Shown here piece after piece: positions 1-5,490 of a stretch of DNA of 9,758 nt. This DNA comes from Sulfuriferula sp. GTDB taxonomy: Bacteria > Pseudomonadota > Gammaproteobacteria > Burkholderiales > Sulfuriferulaceae. A program made the translations under genes and the position numbers. Under the pieces are notes generated by a model. That model made no database searches and was not told the origin of the DNA. It worked only from the letters and a program-made list of their open reading frames with translations. The DNA is taken from assembly GCA_027311185.1 (NCBI GenBank), contig DAICZK010000049.1, positions 1 to 9,758 on the forward strand. Direction: 5' to 3'. The number at the start of each line of letters is the position of its first letter. Position 1 is the stretch's first letter.

Positions 1-840
1 CATATGGTCTGGTATTGGGGTGGCCCTTCGGCTTATACGGCGCCTTCCGGTTTCCTGTTCAATAAGGGGGCGCTGGACTTCGCTGGCGGTACTGTCGTTC
101 ATATCAACTCCGGTATGGCCGCTCTGATGGGCGCAATCGTGCTGGGCAAGCGCATCGGTTATGGCAAGGAATCGATGGCGCCGCATAGCATGGTCATGAC
201 CATGATAGGCGCTTCGCTGTTGTGGGTAGGCTGGTTCGGTTTCAATGCCGGTTCCAACCTTGAAGCGACCTTCTCCGCTGTGCTGGCAATGACGAATACC
301 ATCGTTGCTACTGCTTCTGCAGGTCTGACCTGGATGTTCATCGAGTGGCTGCTCAAAGGCAAGCCTAGTTTGCTGGGCGTAGTTTCCGGCGCTGTAGCGG
401 GTCTGGTTGCCGTGACGCCTGCTGCGGGTTTCGCAGGACCTATGGGTTCCATCGTGCTCGGCATGGTCGTTGCCGCAGTGTGCTTCTGGAGCGTTAACAG
501 CCTGAAGCACTGGCTGGGTTATGACGATACGCTGGATGCATTCGGCGTGCATGCGATAGGTGGTATCGTCGGCGCCCTCGGCACTGGTATACTGGTCAAC
601 CCTGCATTAGGGGGAGCTGGTGTGTTTGACTATGGCGCCAACAAGGTCGCTGCCTACGACTTTACCGCGCAGATGATCAGCCAGGTCTGGGCTGTAGGTG
701 TCGCGGTAGTATGGTCTGGTGTGGTCAGCTTCGTGTTGTTCAAGCTGGTTGACATGTTCATGGGTCTGCGTGTTTCCGAAGAAAGCGAACGCGAAGGTCT
801 GGATACCACATCCCATGGCGAACGCGCTTACAACATGTAA
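1..840 (+). CDS. amtB: Ammonium transporter, AmtB/Amt family (5' part missing)
   Basis: This is the C-terminal 279 codons of an Amt/Mep/Rh channel, an inner-membrane protein that conducts ammonium/ammonia. The frame is open from base 1, so the N-terminal helices lie outside the window. Numbering from the first ATG (base 4), both pore histidines are visible: His33 in DFAGGTVVHINSG and His183 in FGVHAIGGIVGALGTG. The signature WVGWFGFNAGS follows the first histidine by about 40 residues. The remaining segments are typical hydrophobic helices, and the tail ends in a short charged cytoplasmic stretch (GLRVSEESEREGLD), the region that contacts the PII protein GlnK in AmtB. Such genes usually follow glnK; that gene, if present, would be to the left. 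The family call is certain. The exact symbol (amtB or amt) is a convention. Confidence 0.96.
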   Translation, partial: HMVWYWGGPSAYTAPSGFLFNKGALDFAGGTVVHINSGMAALMGAIVLGKRIGYGKESMAPHSMVMTMIGASLLWVGWFGFNAGSNLEATFSAVLAMTNTIVATASAGLTWMFIEWLLKGKPSLLGVVSGAVAGLVAVTPAAGFAGPMGSIVLGMVVAAVCFWSVNSLKHWLGYDDTLDAFGVHAIGGIVGALGTGILVNPALGGAGVFDYGANKVAAYDFTAQMISQVWAVGVAVVWSGVVSFVLFKLVDMFMGLRVSEESEREGLDTTSHGERAYNM

Positions 841-862
841 TTTAAACAGTAAGCGGTAACAG

Positions 863-894
863 AAAAAAGGGCGCTCATCGAGCGCCCTTTTTTT
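863..894. terminator. Bidirectional rho-independent terminator between amtB and hda
   Basis: An 8-bp perfect GC-rich stem (GGGCGCTC at 869-876 with GAGCGCCC at 880-887) closes a 3-nt loop. It is followed by seven T on the plus strand (888-894) and preceded by six A (863-868), which become a T run on the minus strand. It lies 29 nt after the amtB stop and about 70 nt after the hda stop, so it can end both convergent transcripts. Confidence 0.93.
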
Positions 895-963
895 ACGTCC
901 GGTATCCAGCGATGGTTTGCGCCGCACCCAGAAACGGCGCGACCGCATGCGCCGGTTTCCGGC

Positions 964-1635
964 TCATTGCGACAGGTCGGTTGCGGATCGAACGAGAATT
1001 TCCTTGAGCAGGGGCACCGTGACCGGGCGCCTGGTCTGTACCGAGTAACGGTCGAGGCGCTCTATGGCACCGATGAGGGAGGCAAGGTCGCGGCGCCAGT
1101 GACGCATCAAGTAATCAGCCACGCCCGCCTGCAATTCGAACCCGCGCTCGCGGGCGATCCGCGACAAGGCCTGTAATTTGTCGTTGTCGGACAGCGAGTG
1201 GACTTGATAGACCAGATTCCAGCCCAAGCGCGTAGTCAGGTCCTCGCGCAGTGGCAGCAGCATGGGCGCGGCGCATCCGGCGGCAATCAGGCGGCCCTGG
1301 CCTTCGCGTACGCGGTTGATGAGGTTGAACAGTTTGATCTGATTCGTGGCATCGAGTTTTTCTACATTATCCAGCGCCAGCAAATTGACCTCCCGGTCGT
1401 CGTCCAGACCGAAATTTTCGGCGTCGACGTAGGCGGCGCTATGGCCGATGTCTTGCGCCGCCCGCACGCAGGCGCGCAACAGATGCGTTTTACCGCTACC
1501 GAGCGCGCCCCACAAATAAAGTTGTGGCTCGTGATTCAGCCGTAGCGCATCGAGTAACTCTTTATTTGCGGCGGTAACGAAATTGTCAAAGCTCGGCGGC
1601 GGGGTGGGTGTGATATCGAGAATAAGCTGCTGCAT
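964..1635 (-). CDS. hda: Hda, DnaA-homologous regulatory inactivator of replication initiation
   Basis: Hda binds the DNA-loaded sliding clamp and stimulates ATP hydrolysis by DnaA, which prevents re-initiation at oriC. The 223-residue protein opens with a clamp-binding-like stretch (QQLILDI, residues 2-8). It then shows a DnaA-like AAA+ domain: Walker A GALGSGKT (43-50, Lys49), Walker B LLALDN (85-90), and the box VII segment TTRLGW with the likely arginine finger Arg136. The C-terminal lid contains DLASLIGAIERLDR, and there is no DNA-binding domain IV, as expected for Hda. An upstream in-frame ATG at 1713 would add 26 residues unlike Hda and overlap the preceding gene. The ATG at 1635 fits the family N-terminus, and a weak GGCGAG lies upstream. 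It starts 20 nt after the DUF971 gene, so the two are probably cotranscribed. Confidence 0.93.
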   Translation of the reverse strand: MQQLILDITPTPPPSFDNFVTAANKELLDALRLNHEPQLYLWGALGSGKTHLLRACVRAAQDIGHSAAYVDAENFGLDDDREVNLLALDNVEKLDATNQIKLFNLINRVREGQGRLIAAGCAAPMLLPLREDLTTRLGWNLVYQVHSLSDNDKLQALSRIARERGFELQAGVADYLMRHWRRDLASLIGAIERLDRYSVQTRRPVTVPLLKEILVRSATDLSQ

Positions 1636-1655
1636 GCGTGCTCGCCTATCCGCGT

Positions 1656-2033
1656 TCAGAGCGCTTGCCGCGATGCTCCTGCATCGGCCAGGCGTTGCAG
1701 ATAGCGCGCCCACAGTTCTGCTTGGTCCTGGCCGATCTCGTAGAGATAATCCCAGGAGTAGATGCCCGTATTGTGGCCATCAGAAAAAGTAGGTTGTATG
1801 GCGTAGTTGCCAACCGGTTCAATGCTTGCAATATGGATGTCCTGTTTGCCGGCCTGCAGCACTTCCTGTCCGGGGCCGTGGCCTCGCACTTCGGCAGAAG
1901 GGGAATAGACGCGCAGAAACTCGTAAGGCAACTGGAACACGCGGCCATCGTTGAATGCCACTTCAAGCAGGCGCGAGGTCTGGTGCAGTTTGATTTCTGT
2001 CGGAATAGGGGTGTTTTTGTTCAGTCCTGCCAT
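1656..2033 (-). CDS. DUF971 family protein (GBBH-like N-terminal domain)
   Basis: This is a 125-residue protein made almost entirely of the DUF971 domain, also called the gamma-butyrobetaine-hydroxylase-like N-terminal domain. The same domain occurs at the C-terminus of plant HCF101/Mrp-type iron-sulfur carriers. The recognisable features are LLEVAFNDGRVFQLPYEFLRVYSPSAE near residues 22-48 (read in parts: LPYEFLRVYSPSAEVRG) and the hallmark FSDGHNTGIYSWDYLY around residues 83-98. The protein has no cysteine, so the zinc site of eukaryotic GBBH domains is not conserved here. Standalone bacterial members have no established function. The ATG at 2033 is preceded by GGAG (2040-2043) at 6 nt, which supports this start. 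It is the first gene of a probable two-gene unit with hda. The C-terminal residues after about 105 look like an unconserved helical tail. Confidence 0.88.
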   Translation of the reverse strand: MAGLNKNTPIPTEIKLHQTSRLLEVAFNDGRVFQLPYEFLRVYSPSAEVRGHGPGQEVLQAGKQDIHIASIEPVGNYAIQPTFSDGHNTGIYSWDYLYEIGQDQAELWARYLQRLADAGASRQAL

Positions 2034-2111
2034 GGTAAGCTCCGAGGTATTGTGAGGTATGGCGGGCCGGCTAAATGTCCCGGCAACCCGACCATAAACC
2101 CGAGCGGTTTT

Positions 2112-2141
2112 ATATTATGGTGCGCGTAGACATTAGCACAA
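2112..2141 (-). promoter_or_regulatory. Candidate sigma70-type promoter for the DUF971-hda unit
   Basis: On the minus strand, TTGTGC (2136-2141) is followed after 18 nt by TAATAT (2112-2117). The -10 lies about 80 nt upstream of the DUF971 start codon. It is downstream of the terminator-like hairpin of the preceding gene, a sensible place for a new promoter. The match is by eye only. Confidence 0.35.
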
Positions 2142-2158
2142 AAACAGCACGAAGTCCT

Positions 2159-2207
2159 AAAAACGCCAAAATTTGCCACGACAGGCGGCAGCAGTGCAGC
2201 GTTGGCG
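2159..2207 (-). terminator. Possible rho-independent terminator after the DUF1003 gene
   Basis: Read on the minus strand, CGCCAA (2202-2207) pairs with TTGGCG (2164-2169) and is followed by five T (2159-2163). The 32-nt interior contains a further TGCC/GGCA pairing. It starts just after the DUF1003 stop codon at 2210-2212. The outer stem is only 6 bp with a long interior, so the call is weak. Confidence 0.4.
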
Positions 2208-2209
2208 CG

Positions 2210-2908
2210 TTATTGCTCAGGAGTGGCCTTGCTGTCCGCCTCGGGTGCGGCATCCGGGGCGTGTGAGCCTTCCGGTGAGAGTTTCTCATCGAGCGCAGAG
2301 AGTACCTGGTCGGTATCCGTTGGCTGTTGAAAGGCCGCTGCCCTGGCATCGTGGCGATTTTTAACCATAGGCAGATCACGCCGCAACTCTTCTATCAGGT
2401 TGATCAGTTTGGCCATTTTCTGTTCGCTTAGCAGATTGATCTGTAACTCCAGATGGGCTCGCTGTTCTTCGACTTTCGCAATACGATTTTGTGTAATCAG
2501 CACCACGGTTGTTGTAATCAGCGACGACAGACCGACGATTCCCTGTAGAGCCGCGAATGGCGGCGCGTCAAACTCTCGCCAACCCGCGATTTGCAGCACC
2601 ACGTTGGCAACCACCCAGAAGGTCACGAGTGCCAGAATGAAAGCGAGAAAAAGAGGTCGCCCGATAATTTTGCTGGCCGATTCGACAATGCGTTGGGAAG
2701 TGCCGAGTTTCCGCTCTTCGCGTTGATAGAACGCCAGCACTTTCTCGATATTCTGGTCGATCTGATCGGAGGTTTCGGATGGCGCTTGCTGATCGTTTTT
2801 CATGGCGAATTTGTGCGGTATTTTTGGCCGATCGGGTAGTGGATCGAGATGAGCCTGTTCTTGCAGGGTAGAGGGAATGGCCTCGCAGTTCTGTACGCTG
2901 TCGCGCAT
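2210..2908 (-). CDS. DUF1003 family membrane protein
   Basis: This is a 232-residue predicted inner-membrane protein of the DUF1003 family, whose function is not established. The conserved block begins around residue 49 (QIDQNIEKVLAFYQREERK). It continues through two membrane helices: residues 86-106 (LFLAFILALVTFWVVANVVL) and about 118-139, separated by a short loop containing WREFDAPPF. After the second helix comes a long charged amphipathic stretch (about 141-187), probably coiled coil, then an unstructured acidic/proline-rich tail. The start is uncertain. The ATG at 2908 has GGA 5 nt upstream, while an internal ATG at 2803 (residue 36, MKNDQQAP) would remove a proline-rich leader that does not look conserved and has no Shine-Dalgarno sequence. 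It is transcribed divergently from the small gene beginning near 3042. No partner gene suggests its role. Confidence 0.85.
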   Translation of the reverse strand: MRDSVQNCEAIPSTLQEQAHLDPLPDRPKIPHKFAMKNDQQAPSETSDQIDQNIEKVLAFYQREERKLGTSQRIVESASKIIGRPLFLAFILALVTFWVVANVVLQIAGWREFDAPPFAALQGIVGLSSLITTTVVLITQNRIAKVEEQRAHLELQINLLSEQKMAKLINLIEELRRDLPMVKNRHDARAAAFQQPTDTDQVLSALDEKLSPEGSHAPDAAPEADSKATPEQ

Positions 2909-2967
2909 AATTATCCGGAGCGTGCGGAGGTGGGCCGTCCTGCTGAGCTAACTCTTGCGCGACACCT

Positions 2968-2977
2968 ATTGTAGAAT
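2968..2977. promoter_or_regulatory. Overlapping divergent -10 boxes
   Basis: The plus strand reads TAGAAT at 2972-2977 and the minus strand reads TACAAT at 2973-2968. The two good -10 hexamers share the TA at 2972-2973 and point in opposite directions. Each lies 60-70 nt from the start codon of its gene (the unknown gene on plus, DUF1003 on minus). No convincing -35 hexamer accompanies either box. Confidence 0.35.
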
Positions 2978-3041
2978 GAGCATGTCCTGTCATTGATGGA
3001 TGGTGCCAGGTGTTTTTTGGGTTGTTATGGAATTTGATTCG

Positions 3042-3518
3042 ATGATAAGCAGAATTCTGTCATTATTTCGTTCTGATTCCGCGGGATTGCGTGAGCGTTT
3101 TTTGCGGCGATTCGCCGGCAGAACGATTATCGTTCATCACGGTTTGAGCATAGGCTGGGTCGCGGAATTGATGAAGGAAGCCGGGGGCGGGGCGCATTTT
3201 CGCATCGACGCGCGCCAACTTTCTGCCAAGCGGCCGACGCCGATAGAATGGTTCGTGCGTCGTCATCTGCTTGCGCATGAATTGCCTCTGCCCTTGCTCG
3301 TCAAGGTCGATGGCGAGCGCTTGCTGGTACGCCATCTGGTGCGCAACGGGATGCCTGTGCATCCTTCGGAAATTTACTGGATGCTGGGCGAGTTTCCGGA
3401 TCGTCGTCATCTCGAACTGACTGTTTCCGGCGACGGTTTCGCGATGGTGCGCGGCATGGACGTAGACGATAACTTTATCGATTTCGACGCGATATTTGCC
3501 GATTCCGGCGAATTCTAG
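3042..3518 (+). CDS. Hypothetical protein, family not recognised
   Basis: I do not recognise this 158-residue protein. It has no signal peptide or membrane helix. It is basic in the first half (LRERFLRRFAGRTIIVHHG, about residues 15-33) and acidic at the end (VDDNFIDFDAIFADSGEF). A hydrophobic stretch ELPLPLLVKVDGERLLVRHL lies near the middle. The alternation of short beta-like and helical stretches suggests a small soluble globular domain. Codon use is strongly GC-biased at third positions, like the neighbours, which favours this strand over the 172-codon antisense frame at 3063-3581. Other in-frame starts lie at 3000 and 3027. The ATG at 3042 was chosen because GGAA (3029-3032) precedes it by 9 nt, but the choice is not secure. 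Its stop shares CTAG with the stop of the EAL-HDOD gene. Confidence 0.7.
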   Translation: MISRILSLFRSDSAGLRERFLRRFAGRTIIVHHGLSIGWVAELMKEAGGGAHFRIDARQLSAKRPTPIEWFVRRHLLAHELPLPLLVKVDGERLLVRHLVRNGMPVHPSEIYWMLGEFPDRRHLELTVSGDGFAMVRGMDVDDNFIDFDAIFADSGEF

Positions 3519-4972
3519 CGGCTGTACTCCTCGGCCCAGAACAAGGCTTTCACGTGTGCCAGATTGACCTCGTCTACGCACAGGTCCGCTGCTTCGGCAA
3601 GTTGCTGAATTTGCGTCTGGCTGGCGTTTTCACAGGCGATGGCCAGGCGCAGGTAGGGCGCATAAATACCGCCGTCATGCAATAGCGCCAGGGTAAGATT
3701 GTCGGACAGGTTGAGTTGCGCCAGGGCTTGTTCCATCGGCACATTGAACAGTGCATCGAGCAGCGAAAAAATCCCCGCCACAAACAGACCGTCGCGTTCC
3801 GCGGGCGACAGTTGCGCCGATCCCAGGGTCTCGGTCAGGCGCGCGCGGATCAGCGAATTTTGCAACAGGGATCGACCTCTGGCATCGAGTTCGCCGCTGG
3901 TAAAGAGCAACAAGGTGAGCCAGCGGTAGAGCTGGTTGTAACCGAGTAAAATAAGTGCCTGGGAAATCGAGTCGAGTTTGTTCGCGAGGCCGTTGAGCGG
4001 GGAGTTGATAAAAGAGAGCAGTTTGTACGACAGTACGGCATCGCGCTTGAGAACGTTCTCCAAAGCGGCGATTTCCGCGTGCATGGTTACCATGTTGAGC
4101 AGATTGATCACCGTGCTGCGATTGTTGTCGATGCGGTGCGGCAGGGCGGGTTGCCGGCGGGTAAAATAATAGCCTTGAAAACCGTTGAAGCCGATGGCGC
4201 AGCAGGCGTTGAAATCGTCTTCTGTTTCGACCTGTTTGGCGATCAGTGTCGCATTGGTAAGCGCAAGCAGGGCGACGACTTGTTTGCCCAGCGCCAAGGC
4301 AGAGAGCTGACGGGTGTCGAGGCGGATGTATCGGGCCAGGGCCAGTAGGTCGGAGAGTTCCGGTACGGCTGCGATGTTGTCGATGGCAATCCTGAATCCT
4401 TCCTTGACGCGTGCCTGGCAGAGGGACAGCGTGAGCGCCATGTCGTCAATTTGCGTGCCGTCGATGACCAGCACGATACTTGGGCCGGGCAGCAACGAGA
4501 GCCACTCGCTATCGAGCATGAACGGCGCAATGCCGATAAAGGCGAGTTTGGAACCGAGCATGGCCGGCATATTGAGATCCGCCACGCTGGCGATGAGCAT
4601 TTCGTCGCGCATCCGTTGCAATGTGGCGGTCGTATCCCCATCGGCGTTGTTTCTGAGGCTGAATTCGTAACCCATGATTTGTTGGCCGCTATTGAGGATA
4701 GGCTGCCGCCCCACGAAACGGCGGAATATTTCCAGCGTGCTGGTGCGCTCGCCGTGCGTATCGATGGCAAGCGCATCGGTGACGACCTGGTCGCAGCTTA
4801 TATCGCGGGTATCGATAGTCAGCGAGCGTTTCAACTCGCGCAGTGGTCCGGAATCGTCCGGCGGCAAGTCTTGCGCCGCAGGCGCCGCGTAGCTGGAATC
4901 GGTTTCCGGTGCGGTTTTTGCATCGGATTCCTGATGCTTCGCCTTTAAGAATTTGAAATATTTGTCCAGCAT
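3515..4972 (-). CDS. Degenerate EAL plus HDOD domain signalling protein (YuxH-like)
   Basis: This is a 485-residue two-domain regulator. Residues 1-80 are a low-complexity N-terminal region. Residues about 86-275 form an EAL-like domain beginning FVGRQPILNSGQQIMGYEFSLRN and ending FNGFQGYYFTRRQP. Residues about 285-480 form an HDOD domain (VLKRDAVLSYKLLSFINSP, then SISQALILLGYNQLYRWL). The EAL motif reads EFSL (103-106), the DDFG-type motif reads DNIA (198-201), and the IKxD lysine is Arg217. Cyclic-di-GMP hydrolysis is therefore unlikely, as in other EAL-HDOD proteins, which act as signalling scaffolds. There is no membrane segment. An in-frame TAA lies four codons before the ATG at 4972, so the gene cannot start further upstream. 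That ATG lies inside the terminal repeat of the palindromic element, and only a poor GAG precedes it, so start and promoter may have been altered by an insertion. It is convergent with the unknown gene at 3042-3518. Confidence 0.88.
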   Translation of the reverse strand: MLDKYFKFLKAKHQESDAKTAPETDSSYAAPAAQDLPPDDSGPLRELKRSLTIDTRDISCDQVVTDALAIDTHGERTSTLEIFRRFVGRQPILNSGQQIMGYEFSLRNNADGDTTATLQRMRDEMLIASVADLNMPAMLGSKLAFIGIAPFMLDSEWLSLLPGPSIVLVIDGTQIDDMALTLSLCQARVKEGFRIAIDNIAAVPELSDLLALARYIRLDTRQLSALALGKQVVALLALTNATLIAKQVETEDDFNACCAIGFNGFQGYYFTRRQPALPHRIDNNRSTVINLLNMVTMHAEIAALENVLKRDAVLSYKLLSFINSPLNGLANKLDSISQALILLGYNQLYRWLTLLLFTSGELDARGRSLLQNSLIRARLTETLGSAQLSPAERDGLFVAGIFSLLDALFNVPMEQALAQLNLSDNLTLALLHDGGIYAPYLRLAIACENASQTQIQQLAEAADLCVDEVNLAHVKALFWAEEYSR

Positions 4973-4993
4973 AAGGGCTCGTTAATGAATAAC
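4969..4993 (+). repeat. Left terminal inverted repeat of the palindromic element
   Basis: It begins GCATAAGGGCTCGTTAATG and is an exact reverse complement of 5222-5246. It contains the start codon of the EAL-HDOD gene (CAT at 4970-4972 on the plus strand). Identity stops at 4968 (A, against C at 5247). Confidence 0.95.
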
Positions 4994-5003
4994 TATGGCA
5001 TAC

Positions 5004-5103
5004 GTTACTGCGCATTCGCGATGGATGCAAGACGCGAAGCGCAGCGAATGGTTATTCCATTCGCAAGCTTTGCAACGCCGCAGACGCGCGAATACGCAGT
5101 AAC
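5004..5103. repeat. Internal hairpin 1 of the element
   Basis: The outer arms 5004-5020 and 5087-5103 pair at 16 of 17 positions; the exception is C5013 opposite A5094. The tip is a perfect 8-bp stem (GCGAATGG 5044-5051 with CCATTCGC 5057-5064) around a TTATT loop. The middle pairs irregularly. Confidence 0.85.
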
Positions 5104-5110
5104 CCTCCGG

Positions 5111-5211
5111 GCTGGGGCCGCTTTGGGCGCATACCGGTGTTGCAAGCCGCTTGTTGTGAATGACACAACCGCGCGTCTTGCGCCTTGGTCTGCACCCAAA
5201 GCGGCCCCAGC
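5111..5211. repeat. Internal hairpin 2 of the element
   Basis: The arms 5111-5131 (GCTGGGGCCGCTTTGGG...) and 5191-5211 pair at 20 of 21 positions; the exception is C5128 opposite A5194. The tip is a perfect 6-bp stem (GTTGTG 5153-5158 with CACAAC 5164-5169) around an AATGA loop. The interior (about 5132-5152 with 5170-5190) pairs only in part. Confidence 0.85.
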
Positions 5212-5221
5212 GTATGTCACG

Positions 5222-5246
5222 GTTATTCATTAACGAGCCCTTATGC
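5222..5246 (-). repeat. Right terminal inverted repeat of the palindromic element
   Basis: This is an exact reverse complement of 4969-4993. It carries a mirror ATG at 5243-5245, which opens only an 8-codon frame ending in TGA, so the mirrored start leads to no gene on this side. Confidence 0.95.
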
Positions 5247-5367
5247 CCTCGCGTCGCCCCTGCCGATGAATATATCGCTTAATTCGCGTCGCCAACATTT
5301 TCAGGTTAGAGCAGTTTTCATGCACTGCATACGCTGTCACAAGACACGAATTTTGCTGTGCGTGCCA

Positions 5368-5376
5368 TGTTACAAT
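5368..5376 (+). promoter_or_regulatory. Candidate extended -10 promoter for clcB
   Basis: TGTTACAAT (5368-5376) matches the extended -10 pattern TGnTAnAAT well. No good -35 lies at the usual distance, which extended -10 promoters can tolerate. Transcription would begin near 5383, about 18 nt before the short leader ORF and about 100 nt before the clcB ATG. It lies outside the palindromic element. Confidence 0.45.
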
Positions 5377-5400
5377 TATTCCATTGCCGAGGCGAGGTCT

Positions 5401-5490
5401 ATGCGCGAAACAGGACGACAAAAATTTTCCAAAACATTAGAACCCGCTCAAGGGCCGAAAATTCCGAGTACGGCGTCATTGCGCGAATGA
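5401..5490 (+). CDS. Possible 29-codon leader ORF overlapping the clcB start
   Basis: The ATG at 5401 is preceded by GAGGCGAGG (5389-5397), the only good Shine-Dalgarno sequence in the region. The frame runs 29 codons (MRETGRQKFSK...) and its TGA (5488-5490) overlaps the clcB ATG (5487-5489) as ATGA. The peptide is basic, with no recognisable domain or signal sequence. It may exist to bring ribosomes to clcB, whose own start has no clear ribosome binding site. It could also be chance; conservation was not testable here. Confidence 0.35.
   Translation: MRETGRQKFSKTLEPAQGPKIPSTASLRE

Larger units (their letters stand above)
4969..5246. mobile_element. Palindromic MITE-like element with 25-bp terminal inverted repeats
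   Basis: This 278-bp block has perfect 25-bp inverted ends (4969-4993 and 5222-5246), extending imperfectly to 36 positions with 33 pairing (to 5004 and 5211). Between them lie two further long inverted repeats (5004-5103 and 5111-5211), so a single strand could fold into a nearly fully paired cloverleaf: outer stem plus two arms. It encodes no transposase. It resembles a non-autonomous miniature inverted-repeat element, in the general style of Neisseria Correia elements. If the true ends are AGGG...CCCT, each is flanked by TA, which would fit TA-target elements such as the IS630/Tc1 group. This is inference. It fills most of the 514-bp space between the divergent EAL-HDOD and clcB genes. The open frames crossing it on both strands follow from its symmetry and are not called as genes. 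Confidence 0.75.

Noticed and set aside
3063..3581. 172-codon minus-strand frame opposite the unknown gene
   Set aside because: It overlaps the EAL-HDOD stop region, has no plausible ribosome binding site, and shows less natural codon use than the plus-strand frame.
4969..5246. CRISPR-like or tandem repeat interpretation of the repeated blocks
   Set aside because: The repeats are inverted, of different sequences and nested; there is no direct repeat-spacer periodicity.
4969..5246. Full insertion sequence
   Set aside because: The element is too short, and neither strand encodes anything resembling a transposase.
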